NCBI RefSeq assembly: GCF_036588685.1
Contig: NC_086374.1
Location: 26,280,886-26,344,885 of the forward strand
Length of the DNA stretch: 64,000 nt
Direction: 5' to 3'
Source: Mytilus trossulus
Lineage: Eukaryota; Mollusca; Bivalvia; Mytilida; Mytilidae
Shown: piece by piece, positions 1 through 11,055 of the stretch
How the letters are laid out: each line of letters opens with the position of its first letter
Numbering within the stretch: the first letter of the stretch is position 1
Translations under genes and position numbers: made by a program
Notes under the pieces: generated by a model
Told to the model about the DNA's origin: nothing
Seen by the model: the letters and a program-made list of their open reading frames with translations, nothing else
Databases searched by the model: none

Positions 1-33
1 ACAAAATAAACACCATACACTTCTCAATGATTC

Positions 34-39
34 TTTATT
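34..39 (-). terminator. Polyadenylation signal AATAAA
   Basis: The plus strand reads TTTATT, so the minus strand reads AATAAA. In transcript direction the next 30 bases are rich in G and T (GTGTATGGTGTTTATTTTGT), as expected of a downstream element. It is the best candidate 3' end for the gene that stops at 3535. Confidence 0.45.
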
Positions 40-3000
40 CTTTGAGTACATTCACAACAGTATACATTAACATAAGGCAAATATATATATAAAATAATAA
101 ATTCTTTTTCACTTAATAACAATCCTTTTTGTTTTGGTTCAGTAAATAAATTATAAATTTAAAACCAATGAACATGATTAACAATGATAAACCTTTAATA
201 AAAATATTTAAAAATGATAAAGCTTAAAGGCTCAAAAATATTAGAATTTCATGCAAACAATAACATTAATGTTTAATCTTAATATCTATCTTTCAAAAAA
301 GTAGAGTAGAGTGAAAAGCAGGTATAGAACTGAAATTAAAATATCTAAAAAGCACCGTTAAATGATTTTTCCTACAGAAACATTCAAATAACACAATTAA
401 CATGAATTTTGTTGTTGATATAAATGGCAAGAAAGATCACATTACATTATTAAATACAACAAAAAAATCATTTCTGATGATCCTTTTTCTTTATAACACT
501 TTTAAGTATCTATATATTTTCTCCCTTTTAATATTAGCAAGCTTTTAAGATCCTAAAGTTTGTTGTGGACCTGTAAACTGTTTGCCAATTTTATTATACA
601 TAATTTGTAAATTGCATAATCCCAACCTAGCTTTTTTCTTAAATTTTATATTTACAAAAGGTCCTAATACTGTCTAACTTTTGTATTCCTATCCAGGTCT
701 TACATATCACAATAAATCTTTGGAGATGTCTCTGCATTAAAGAGCATTTTACTGGTGGCTCTTTGAGACAACATTGCTCATCTTGCAAATGAACTCGTCA
801 ATGCAAAAGGGAAAATAAGGTCTGATGAATTAATCCTAAATTAATTTTAAAAGATTATTGAGTTTCAGAGAAAAGAAGAAATGAAATTTTTCACAGAAAA
901 AAAAAATGTTGAATTTGATCTCTGGCACTCAAACTGGCGGCAATGTCTCACATCCTACCTGACCAAAAGGAGCATCATTTACATATACCTTCCTTAAATC
1001 ATTTAAAGATACCTTCCTAAATCATTCCTGTAAACTTTGGTTAAAGAGTGTAAAAACTTTGCAAATAATAGAGCAGAAAATATCATTTAAACTCCTCTAG
1101 CTTTGAATAAATTATTATGAAAATTAATTGAAAGGCAGATACATCCGATATTATTATTTAAATTCAATTTGAATAATCATGGGAAACTCCATCAAATGTT
1201 TGATTAATTGGTTATACATTTTAATAAAAAGATATTATGCATATACAAAAAATGAAATCTAACAATAATGCTGTAACATAAATAAAGAAAATGCACATAA
1301 TCCTGTTTTATAATTCTTAAATTAAATTGTCTAGTAAAAAATCTGATCAAACTCAGTTATCAACTTAAGTTAATCACAAAATGCATTGATTGATTAAAAA
1401 GATAAAACATCATTTAAAGAAAGACTAGCATATAAGAAATAAAAATTAACAAACATAGCGAAAACATAAAGACATAAAATTTAATACATCATAAAAAGAC
1501 TGGATTTCAACCTTTAATCCAACAACTCATTATAGTACATGGATTCCTCTCCTAACAAAAAAACAAATTCTTAATTGAAATTATTTGACTGGAACACAAC
1601 AATTGTAAAAGTAATGATTCATGTTCTTGATTAAATATTTTTTGTTAAACTGTTTGTTTTAAGCTATTCCAACCATCCAATGAAAAGACATGATTTGTAG
1701 TACAAATGCAATTTATTAATGTTGATTAAAAGGTTTTGTTGGTTTATCTTAAACATATCTATTTTGTGAATACTATAAAACCAGTTTCACACACTCTTAA
1801 CCTTATTGTCATGAAAAACGTAAGATTTTACGGTTAGAAAATAACAGCAAACTTATCATTTTTTAATCATACAATAACAACAGTGTAGGAAGTACATTGT
1901 AAACTATTAATTTCAAAAGAATAGTTTTCTTTAAATACAAGTCACAGCCATATCAAAGTTTGTAATGCATTCAAACTGTAAGTAAATTGCAATCTAGTTG
2001 ATCCTGAAAACATATTTTAAAGACAAGTTTAAAGTATTTTCACAAATGTTTATACCAGTGTAAAAGTTTAAAACATATGATCCAATTCAACATTTGGCAA
2101 TTTTGGATATTTCTTCAAAATAAAATAAATCTTACAGAAGAATTGATGTTATTCATACAATATCTCACAACCTTCGAAGTATGTTTTAAATGCATAGACA
2201 TTATCAAATAGATTCACATACACATTGATACACCTGTACTATTCAGGTACAATATATTATCTATATTCTTATACATTACTTCAACTGAAAGAAAACACTT
2301 CCAGACCCATTAACTATTCTTATATATGGGAAAGACCCATTTAATTTTTGGAGGACAAGATTTCTCTGGTTGAATATTCATTTTCACCTATAGCAAGGGT
2401 GGGTTTTTTTTTATGTTCATGCATTTTTTGTTCACTTTTGTATAGAATTATGTCCTGCTTTTATGGGGCAGAATATTTCCCAAACTCATAGGTAAAAGTT
2501 TACTTATATAATAGATAACATAGCAAGTAAATGAAGGTTCCATAATCCATATTGTCCTTATTTTGGTGAATTTGAAGGGCACTCCCATACAAAGAGAAAG
2601 CTACTATATTCAAGGCTTTCTTTTTTTTTAAGAGGGAACACCCTGATTTTCACTGCTTTGAAAAAAAGAAAGAATAAGGAGACTATTGTTTCTTGAGAAT
2701 TTGATTATCTAAAACATTTTACACACGTTCATGACAAAATATATAACATATTTATAGAAGGGCTAAAAAATATACATTTACAGTTTTCTTGCCTCCTAGC
2801 ACATCAAAAAGTTATCACTACATTTCTGTATTTTGGTGCATGTGAGACAAAATTTTCGCAATTTCAAATATCATATATATTTTTTTTTACCTATAAACAG
2901 CAACTGATTGTCTTACTGATAATACATCATTTAAGATTACAAATAGTTGATCCATTCAAGTATTCAACATAGCAAATAAATACAGAACTTTAATATCAAC

Positions 3001-3244
3001 AATTTAATTTACCGTTTTAAATCAAATAAACTAACACTTTCAATAATAAATCAAATAAGTTTAATTAATTTTCTTCTTTTTTCTTTTAAATTTAACTCTT
3101 TTCTTTAAATAATTTCACTAGTTGTTTCAATTTTTCAAATTAAAATCTATATAGACCTTAAACAAGAGGAATTTTATCTATAGAAATGTCTATATTTCTC
3201 CAATTAGAAATTTGAGAATGTTTCAAAAAAAAATTGGACCAATG

Positions 3245-3300
3245 AACAGAGAACAGCTCAAAGCCACCAATTGGTCTTCAGTGCAGCAAGACAATCCTGC
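3245..3300 (-). repeat. Fragment of dispersed repeat family A
   Basis: Reads as the reverse complement of the tail seen at 5545-5625 and 26000-26060 (CTGCACTGAAGACCAATTGG, then GCTGTTCTCTG). It is a short truncated copy inside the presumed 3' UTR. Confidence 0.55.
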
Positions 3301-3534
3301 CTAGAGATGTAGGCATCAGCTGGCGCCTAATGTCATAAGTATGACTCTAAAGTTTATTATATATAATAATTCACTTAAGGTTTGTATCATAAAAAAACAA
3401 AAAAATTGGGAAAAAATATTTGAATGAAACAACTGAAAATGAATAAAGTGGATTTCTTTACAAAAAAGAGACAAGTGAGACCAGTGTATCTCATTACATT
3501 ACTGTATAAAGCACAATACTGTTCTCTGAGTTCA

Positions 3535-3737
3535 TTAAGCTACATTCTGATTGGACTCCTGAGGTGCTTGCTGATTGGTTGTCTGTTGCTGTAAAGGTGC
3601 AGAATTTTGATGAGCTGCTTGAGGTGTAGTGTTCTGATAGGTTGGTTGATTCAGATCTGTATTTTGATTGGCTATCTCAGTGTATGGTGGCGGCTGAATT
3701 GGGACTGTATCTGTATTTATAGGCACTGTATCTGTAG
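3535..3737 (-). CDS. Exon 6: last PPPY motif and Gln/Asn-rich C-terminus
   Basis: Acceptor TATATTGTAG|CT. Its first two bases complete the Ala codon begun in exon 5. It encodes a short repeated NTDTVPI-like unit, QPPPYTEIANQ, and a tail rich in Gln, Asn and Thr that ends NQNVA and TAA. Confidence 0.85.
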
Positions 3738-6700
3738 CTACAATATATAATAACAAGCTTAATTGGTTTGTTTTGCTTTAATATATAATTAGCTTTTGCA
3801 GACATATTAAAAATATTGTTGATTTATACACAATTTAAACACATATGTATGTCCATGATATATATGTCCATGATGGTAAAAAATCTATTTTTTTCTTTTT
3901 ACTGCATTTAATGTAGGTCATGCCACTTCTAAATTAGAAATTATCATTTCCTTTAAGAAGACTTAGAAACAATCAGCTTTTGAAATAGTCTGAATTGTTA
4001 ACCTGGCAAACACATAATCCATTTTAATATTTATGTTCATTTAGATTTTGTATTAGTCTTTCAGTAATAATCTATATAAGTTTACCAGTTATAACTTATG
4101 AGGCATTTTTATACTAGTATCTTGTTATATACGTATCTTGTTATGCATGTATCTTGTTATGCTTGTATCTTGTTATGCTTGTATCTTGTTATGCTTGTAT
4201 CTTGTTATGCTTGTATCTTGTTATGTCTGTATCTTGTTATGCATGTATCTTGTTATGCTTGTATCTTGTTATGCTTGAATCTTGTTATGCTTGTATCTTG
4301 TTATACTTGTATCTCGTTATATATGCATCTTGTTATACTTGTTTCTTGTTATATATGCATCTTGTTATACTTGTTTCTTGTTATATATGTATCTTGTTAT
4401 GCTTGTATCATGTTATACTTGTATCTGATTATGCTTGTATCTTGTTATACTTGTATCTTGTTATACTTGTATCTTGTTATACTTGTATCTTGTTATATAT
4501 GCATCTTGTTATATATATGTATCTGGTTGTACTTGTATCATGTTATACTTGTTTCTTGTTATATATGTATCTTGTTATACTGGTATCTTGTTTTACTGAT
4601 ATCTTGTTATACATGTATCTTGTTATGTCTGTATCTTGTTATGTCTGTATCTTGTTATGCTAGTATCTTGTTATGTCTGTATCTTGTTTTGCTTGTATCT
4701 TGTAATACTAGTATCTTGTTATGTCTGTATGATTGCTTGTATTTTATTATGCTTGTATCTTGTTATACTAGTATCTTGTTATGTCTGTATCTTGTTATGT
4801 CTGTATCTTGTTATGTCTGTATCTTGTTATGTCTGTATCTTGTTATGTCTGTATCTTGTTATGTCTGTATGATTGCTTGTATTTTATTATGCTTGTATCT
4901 TGTTATGTCTGTATCTTGTTATGTCTGTATGATTGCTTGTATTTTATTATGCTTGTATCTTGTTATACATGTATCTTGTTATGTCTGTATCTTGTTATGT
5001 CTGTATCTTGTTATACTAGTATCTTGTTATGTCTGTATCTTGTTATACTAGTATCTTGTTATGTCTGTATGATTGCTTGTATTTTGTTATGCTTGTATCT
5101 TGTTATACATGTATCTTGTTATACAGGTATCATGATATACTTGTATAATATAATCTTTCAATCAGTTTAATTGAGGTTTGGAGCTGGCATGTCAGTTAAC
5201 TGCTAGTAGTCTGTTGTTATTTATGTATTATTGTCATTTTATTTATTTTCTTTTGTTACATCTTTTGACATCGGACTCGGACTTCTCTTTAATGTGCGTA
5301 TTGTTATTCTTTTACTTATCTACATTGGCTAGAGGTATAGGGTAGGGTTGAGATCTCAAAAACATGTTTAACCCCGCCGCAATTTTGCGCCTGTCCCAAG
5401 TCAGGAGCCTCTGGCCTTTGTTAGTCTTGTATGATTTTAAATTTTAGTTTCTTGTGTATAATTTGGAGTTTAGTATGATGTCCATTATCACTGTACTATT
5501 ATGCATATTTTAGGGGCCAGTTGAAGGACACCTAAGGGTGTGGGAATTCTCGCTACATTGAAGACCCATTGGTTGCCTTCGGCTGTTGTTTGCTCTATGG
5601 TGGGGTGGTTGTCGCTTTAATATATATTCCCCATTTCCTTTCTCAATTTTATTGTATCTTATTTTGCTTGTATCTTGTATCTTGTTATATACGTATCTTG
5701 TTATGCTTGTATCTTGATAAGCTTGTATCTTGTTATGTCTGTATCTTGTTATATATATGTATATTGTTATGCTTGTATCTTGATATATTTGTATCTTGTT
5801 ATACTTGTATCTTGTTATACTTGTATCTTTTATACTGATATCTTGTTATACTTGTATTTCGTTATGCTTGTATTTTGTTATGCTTTTATCTTGTTATACA
5901 GGTAACTTGATATACTTGTACCTTGTTTTGCTTGTACATTTATCTTGTTATGCTTGTATCCTGTTATACTAGTTTCTTGTTATGCTTGTATCTTGTTATA
6001 CTGGTATCTTGATATACTTGTATCTTGTTATGTCTGTATTTTTTTATACTGGTATCTTGTTTTGTCTGTATCTTGTTATACTGGGATCTTGTTATGTCTG
6101 TATTTTTTTTATACTGGTATCAGTAAAACTAACCTGTTCTATTCTGACTGGAATCTCCAGGATAAGGAGGAAGATTTTCTTTGTTGGTTGGATAAAGTCC
6201 TGGGTGCAACATTACCTTTAATAAAAATTAAGCATAACTTAATTAGATCTAAAAGTGATCATCAAAAGTATGTCGATATATAACAATATTATTCCAAGCA
6301 AACAAACAAAAATTAAACTGATACTAAAATATACAATTATGTTGTTCAGTTACATTTTGTAGGTGATTGGCCAATATTGATATTGAAAAAATATACAAAG
6401 CACTTCATATTTGTTTTGTTCCCTGTTTAAGAATCTAAGAACATTCTGGAATGGTTATTTGACTGAAAATGATAAACAACAAAGTTTAATTAATTGAATG
6501 AGATACATTTTTTTGGGCTGCATGTGACTTTAGAATACGCTTTAGACTCAGAATCAGCTAGTCTATGGACATTAGCTAAAAGTACCTCAGAATAAGGAGG
6601 TGGTTGGTAAACATTGCTATAAGGCTCAGCACCAGGTCCTGAATATGCATAAGATGTAGGGTTTGTCTCCCCTGTGTTAGTGAGTATGATTGTTCTGGAT

Positions 6701-9700
6701 CTTCTGTTACTACGTGCTGGGGAACCAGTCCTCCTACGAATTATCCTCTGGCGCTGTTTGTAATATCCACAACCTCCGAAACATGACATCAAAACAAACA
6801 GAATTATAAACCTGCAGAATACATGTTGTTTTATAATTCACTTTAAGAATATGAATTACTTGTATTAGAACTATAAATAATCAGTATTGCAAATAAATAA
6901 AGAGTTTCTATTCTGTCAATATTGACAGATACTGAAGTAAATCTGCTGCAAGAGAAGCACATTTTTGTACCAATATGTTGAAGACCATTAAAAAGTTCAA
7001 ACATACAATAATTATAATTGTGATCAATTTCAATAGTCTAAAGAAGTAACTTCCCACATACTTTTTAATCACCCCAAAAATCTATAGAAATTGATGATCG
7101 ATATATTTTTCCACTGAAAATGACTCAAACTTGAAATAATTACTATATATTAATTTATGATGTAATAGCTAAATACTGCTACTCAGCAAATATATTTTGT
7201 CATCATTTGATATTATTTGCAACAGTTATTGGAAGGTTTGATTAACAAAGTATGTATATATCACATGTATCTAAACATCTGCTGATTATTAATCAGTGAT
7301 TATATCAACTTCTAAGAATCTTTGATGTTAGAGCATACATACATTTTTTTATTTCTAGAGACAAAATTGACTTTTCTTTACATGTACTCCTTTGTTTTAT
7401 TGATTCAAAGTACAAAGTTGAAAATTTTAATACTCTAATAATCATGGCAGTAAGAAGTAGAATTGTGTCATTTAGACTCTTTTTTCTCATGTCTGTAATA
7501 TTATATAAATTTTGATTTCTTCACATAGAAATAACAAATTGTATTTTGTATCTTGTAATCTTTAAGTTAAAGAGTGAAACTTTACATTATTTAATCCATT
7601 AGTTAAATTAGTTTAGAATATTTACCTATGAGTCCTTACGTTAAAACAGTGTACCCTGATATCCTTAAGTTAACCCTTACCTCCATAATGACGCCTTTTG
7701 AGGCATGTGTAGTGCCTAAATTGAAACATCTTACCTTCGAAAAATCTGTATCAGACTTAATAATTTTGTATCCAATATTAAAAGGATATTCATGAGAATA
7801 TCTGACTGAAATTTCATTGACGAAATATTTGTTTTTCGCAATGCCTTTATACTTTAAACCTTATAATTTTTTTTTATTGAAAAAGTCCTATGCCAATCAA
7901 GTATGCAAAAAAAAATCCATGGTGGAAAGGGTTAAGACTGTGTACCCTGTTAACCCTACATTAAGACATTGTGCCTTGTAATCCTTAAATAAAGACTCTA
8001 CCTCTACCTACATGTATCTAGCATAGGATATGTACCCTGTTATCCTTTAATTAGGACTGTTTACACTGTTATCCTCTAATTAGGACTGTGTACACTGTTA
8101 TCTTTTAGTTTAGAATATGTATCCTGTTATCCTTTAGTTAAGACTTTAGTGTTACTCTTAAGTTTAATCTGAAGAAATTCTACTTTAGTCAAACTTACCA
8201 GAAATACCAAAGATTCCAAAAGGACATTCTATAACCATAGATATAATCATCATCGTTGTCGTGACAGCAATTACCATGACAACAGGTGTAAGGACTGTTA
8301 CATCTGAAAATAAAAAACTTCACGATTTTTCATGTATTTTAAATGTTGGTTACTCAACTTCTCCTAATATAATACTTATCCAATTCATATTCATATTTAT
8401 TACATGATATGAGCAAATCATCTCCAAGACAAACTCATATAATATAACACAATGATGGTAAAATCCTGCCATTTATGTTAAGCAGAAAAAAAAATCAAAT
8501 TTGTTGTTAAAGCATTAATAGTATATGTATTTGAAGTAAACATGTATGTTTGTTTGACATGGCAGTGGCAGATCCAGTCATTTGAAAAAGGGGGTTTCCA
8601 ACCCAGGACAAAGGGGGAATTCCAACTATATGTCCCCATTCAAATGCATTGATCATCCAGAAAAAAGGGGGGAGGGCCAACCCCAGGAACTGATTCCTGG
8701 ATCCGCCACTGCATGTATTATAAAAAAGTCATATATGTCCAATTATAAAAAATATTATATGGCACCATAAATTATGTACATTGCTCAAACTTAAGACAAT
8801 GTTTGACAACATAAAATTTCTTCACTTGACTACAGATTATTAGAAAGCGATTTTTTATATTGTTGCTTACATTTAGATTCTTTGTACATGTAGCTAAAGG
8901 TCAAATATGAGTTGTAACAATATCAAAGGTGCATACATTAAATTCAAAATTATGCTAACAGAAGTATGAAATGTGCTACTGTAAAGTTATATATATTATA
9001 CATGTACTTACATTATCCCATTGGAACAAGTTTCTGCAACAACCTATAATATATACAATGCAAGATATAGCTGAAAAGGCGATATTCTAGAGTATTTTAG
9101 ATAAGTAGATGTGGAATAAGTTCCAATGAGGCAACCTTTCTTCCAAGTCACAATGTAAAAATTAAACAACAGAGTTCATTTACATTTCCCACTTGGTTGC
9201 ACATATTTTATCTGTCTTAAGTCAATATATATTAAACAAAACAAAAAAAATGTACATGTGAGAGTGCTTACAATGCCAATTCATATATAATCTATATTTC
9301 TAATGGGCATAACTCTTTCAAATATAATTGATCAGCACTGATTTTTAAACTTGTCTGAGACATTGCTGATAAAAATCTATGAAATAAGTTTCATTAAAAT
9401 CTGGGGAAAATTTATTACAAGAGCGCTCAAAATACGGATCCACAGACCAGAGAACATAATGCCCCTTTAGAATTGAAGGTACATGTACATTGTGTAGGGC
9501 ATAAAATGTGGAAAACTGATTTTCTTAGTGAATTTTTTAAATCAAAGGATCATAACTCTACAAAAAATTATCAGTTCACTGTCAGTTGGAAAGCATATTT
9601 CCAATTGATCTGTAACTTGTCATGATAAAATGTTTTTTCAATACACCAAATATCAAATCAATATCTTCAAGCATAAACATGATGACAGAAAAAAGTGTGA

Positions 9701-10956
9701 AAAACTGAATGGCCAAACTTCAGGCCTGACGGATGGAAAGACGGACGGAGCACTAACTGCAAACCATTTTGTATATAAGTTTCATAACATTTGTTGAGGC
9801 AAACTTAAGTTAGAGAAAGAAAACAATTTTTCCATTTGTAAAGGGCATGACATTTGAACAGTTATAGTCACACCACTAAAATTCAAACTTAATCTGTATT
9901 TTGTGGTAATAAGCATTGGGTATAAGTTTCTTTACATTCAGTTAAGATAAACTAAAGTTGAAAACGGAAGCCCACTTTGGAAAGTATGCACATACTTAGA
10001 CAAGGGTAAAACTTAATGCCCTCATTTGTTATGGCAGGGACATATAAACATAATAGCTTTGCAAGACGTCATAATAGACCACTTTCGAGTTCATCCGTCA
10101 CCGGAAAAAACTCGTCAATTATACACGCCTTTATCACCGTCATTTGTGCGTTTAGGGGCGTCGTCACTTCCTCCCAATGTTGAGCGAGTGGTTGGAAAAC
10201 TATAATTCTATATTGTACGAATTATTCGGCAAATTGAATTCTCAAAATTGACAATCAACACTGCTGTCATTAGGGAATTGTCAGTAAGTACCTACAGAGC
10301 AACCATTATTTCTAGTTTATCCTGCACAAAGACGATCACTAAGACGCTTGATGAACGTAAATAGTTCAGGGATACAGGCGACCCCCTCTATCTGGTAAAT
10401 TACGTCATAAAGGCGTGCATAATTGACGAGTTTTTGCCGGTGACGGATGAACTCGAAAGTGGTCTATTATTTTAAAATACACCTCATCGCTATTTGTTGA
10501 CCATTACTGGACAACAAAAGTTCCTGTACAATTTTGACAATGGAAAAGTGATTGTCGTATGACATTCAAGTTCAAGTGAGACAGATTCTTGGGTCAGGCC
10601 TGATTTCCTTTTAGGGATAAGGTGCATTGGACTAATGTCAGCTGTAGTATTTGGACTGCTGTACTACTAGTACTGTCTTTCTGTGCAGCAAATATTAAAT
10701 AGGGGAATTTTATTATCATTTTTCGATGTGTTATTTAATAGCCAAAATCGTTTCTTGTGACCACTATATACATGTCACATTTGAATGAGCAGTCCTAAAA
10801 AATATTATTCTGTAATTTGTAAATAAACAGTTTGACAGTCACGACACACAGGCACAGATACCTTTTCATTGCACTTTTGTTTATTATATTTACCTGAACA
10901 ACATTATTTGTTATGAAAATCACAACAGATATAATTGAGTCCCTTAAAGGAAACAT
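3535..10956 (-). CDS. WBP1/VOPP1-family membrane protein, six exons (whole gene)
   Basis: Join of 10956-10894, 9043-9012, 8303-8199, 6811-6586, 6215-6134 and 3737-3535; every junction is phase-compatible and gives 236 residues. Order: signal peptide (1-24, ending VVA), short extracellular domain with Cys27, 33, 39, 40, 44 and 45 (CC-x-x-x-CC), acidic patch HDNDDD, transmembrane segment about 60-81 (NLWYFWFIILFVLMSC), basic stop-transfer KQRQRIIRRR, then a cytosolic tail with PPPY (137-140), LPPY (157-160) and PPPY (185-188) and a Gln/Asn/Thr-rich end. The CC-x-x-x-CC plus LWYFWF plus PPxY layout is that of vertebrate VOPP1 and WBP1/WBP1L, which sit in endolysosomal membranes and bind WW domains (WWOX, NEDD4 type). 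Family assignment is firm; which paralogue is not. An adaptor or trafficking role is inferred from the family. Confidence 0.85.
4105..5150. repeat. 16-bp minisatellite, array 1 (last intron of the WBP1/VOPP1-like gene)
   Basis: About 65 head-to-tail copies of TATCTTGTTATGCTTG and close variants (ATGCTTG, ATGTCTG, ATACTTG, ATATATG, ATACTAG). Variants are clustered: GCTTG types dominate the first part, ACTTG and ATATG types the middle, GTCTG types the end. A longer composite unit containing TGTATGATTGCTTGTATTTT recurs at about 4727, 4867, 4927 and 5067, showing higher-order duplication. Three units make 48 bp without a stop, which creates long meaningless plus-strand ORFs. Confidence 0.95.
5151..5645 (+). 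repeat. Dispersed repeat family A copy between two minisatellite blocks
   Basis: Starts in 'gagctggcatgtcagttaac', passes 'cattggctagaggtat', 'gtttaaccccgcc' and 'cctgtcccaagtcaggagcc', and ends in 'ctctatggtggggtggttgt' plus 'ccccatttcc'. Related copies lie at 25885-26105 and 49640-49985. It is non-coding and SINE- or MITE-like in size. The same 16-bp array occurs on both sides, so the element either inserted into the array or seeded it. Confidence 0.8.
5646..6122. repeat. 16-bp minisatellite, array 2
   Basis: Continuation of the TATCTTGTTATGCTTG family after the repeat at 5151-5645, about 29 copies and more diverged (TATCTTGATATACTTG, TTTTTTTATACTGG). It stops within about 15 bp of the splice donor of exon 5 at 6133. 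Confidence 0.9.
6134..6215 (-). CDS. Exon 5: LPPY motif
   Basis: 82 bp, acceptor ATTAAAG|, donor ACAG|GTTAGT. It encodes VMLHPGLYPTN, then KENLPPYPGDSSQNRT plus one base. It abuts the tandem array that ends near 6120. It starts in phase 0 and ends in phase 1, matching exons 4 and 6 exactly. Confidence 0.8.
6586..6811 (-). CDS. Exon 4: transmembrane segment, basic stretch, first PPPY
   Basis: Acceptor TTCTGCAG|, donor CTGAG|GTACTT. It encodes FIILFVLMSCFGGCGYYK, the Arg/Lys-rich stop-transfer, a Ser/Thr/Arg-rich linker and YQPPPYSE. The donor is weak after position +3, and the frame stays open for 31 more codons to a TAA at 6492-6490, so retention of this intron would give a shorter 173-residue protein with a different end (see findings). 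Confidence 0.85.
7610..8150. repeat. 29-bp minisatellite in intron 3
   Basis: The clearest copies start at 8053, 8082, 8111 and 8140, exactly 29 bp apart. Each has the form AGGACTGTGTACACTGTTAT followed by CCTTTAATT. Diverged copies extend upstream through 7934-8052 and a few near 7610-7680. The middle (7690-7930) is ordinary AT-rich intron. The array ends about 50 bp from the donor of exon 3. Confidence 0.8.
8199..8303 (-). CDS. Exon 3: CC-x-x-x-CC domain up to the membrane
   Basis: 105 bp between TTTTCAG| and TTTCTG|GTAAGT. It encodes CNSPYTCCHGNCCHDNDDD and then the start of the membrane segment (SFWNLWYF). The final TG is completed by G of exon 4 to give Trp67, so the LWYFW motif spans the junction. 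Confidence 0.88.
8561..8712. mobile_element. Short MITE with imperfect terminal inverted repeats
   Basis: The left end GGCAGTGGCAGATCCAG is mirrored by CTGGATCCGCCACTGC at the right end; the interior is G-rich (AAAGGGGG runs). About 150 bp, non-coding, in intron 2 of the membrane-protein gene. A diverged relative ending CTGGATCCGCCAGTG lies at 44225-44400. Confidence 0.7.
9012..9043 (-). CDS. Exon 2: start of extracellular Cys domain
   Basis: A 32-bp exon with acceptor ATTATAG| and donor AAT|GTAAGT. It encodes VVAETCSNGI plus the first two bases of a codon completed by exon 3. It is too short to be found as an ORF and was identified from the phase match on both sides. Confidence 0.8.
9245..9790. 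repeat. Degenerate dispersed repeat
   Basis: Contains 'gggcataactctttcaaa', 'tttcattaaaatctgg', 'ataactctacaaaaaatta' and 'gacggatggaaagacggacgg', a style of interspersed repeat common in bivalve genomes. It has loose internal similarity to itself and to 53920-56060. No coding capacity. Intron 1 of the membrane-protein gene. Confidence 0.5.
10071..10470. mobile_element. 400-bp MITE with 64-bp terminal inverted repeats
   Basis: The left arm 10071-10134 and right arm 10407-10470 are reverse complements with only two mismatches by eye. The ends read ATAATAGACCACTTTCGAG and its complement. The interior has no ORF. It is a non-autonomous DNA transposon in intron 1, and the high arm identity points to a recent insertion. 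The target-site duplication is unclear because the tip is itself TA-rich. Confidence 0.88.
10894..10956 (-). CDS. Exon 1: signal peptide
   Basis: ATG at 10956 opens 21 codons (MFPLRDSIISVVIFITNNVVQ), a charged start followed by a hydrophobic core. The exon ends in phase 0 at CAG|GTAAAT. No upstream in-frame ATG is close by. The join to exon 2 adds VVA before Glu-Thr-Cys, a plausible signal peptidase site. Confidence 0.7.
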
Positions 10957-11046
10957 GTTGTTTCTTTTGTTTATCGTTTGAACATGTTAAACCTTCTAAA
11001 GTAAGACCAAAATGTTATTCAATAACACAAACAAAATGGATTTTCC

Positions 11047-11055
11047 ACTTCCGGT
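11047..11055 (-). promoter_or_regulatory. ETS/GABP-type site upstream of the WBP1/VOPP1-like gene
   Basis: The minus strand reads ACCGGAAGT about 95 bp upstream of the ATG at 10956, with no TATA box nearby. CCGGAAGT sites near the start are typical of TATA-less housekeeping promoters. The motif is seen; its function is inferred. Confidence 0.35.

Larger units (their letters stand above)
1..3534 (-). other. Probable long 3' UTR of the WBP1/VOPP1-like gene
   Basis: No coding sequence is visible on either strand. The stretch directly follows the stop codon of the minus-strand gene and is AT-rich and mostly single-copy by eye, apart from one repeat fragment at 3245-3300. A canonical polyadenylation hexamer read on the minus strand lies at 39-34 and is followed by a GU-rich run, so one uninterrupted 3' UTR of about 3.5 kb is a reasonable inference. 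An earlier cleavage site cannot be excluded. Confidence 0.5.

Noticed and set aside
4098-5170. Long plus-strand ORFs (up to 317 codons) encoding a repetitive LYLVMLVSCYACILLC peptide
   Set aside because: They come from the 16-bp tandem array. Three units give 48 bp without a stop, so all frames are open and give the same 16-residue peptide; the region is an intron of a minus-strand gene.
5569-6283. Plus-strand ORFs over the second array
   Set aside because: Same minisatellite effect, plus the shadow of minus-strand exon 5.
6490-6792. A separate 100-residue protein starting MMSCFGGCGYYK
   Set aside because: It is exon 4 of the WBP1/VOPP1-like gene read on into the intron. The upstream exons supply the signal peptide and Cys domain in phase.
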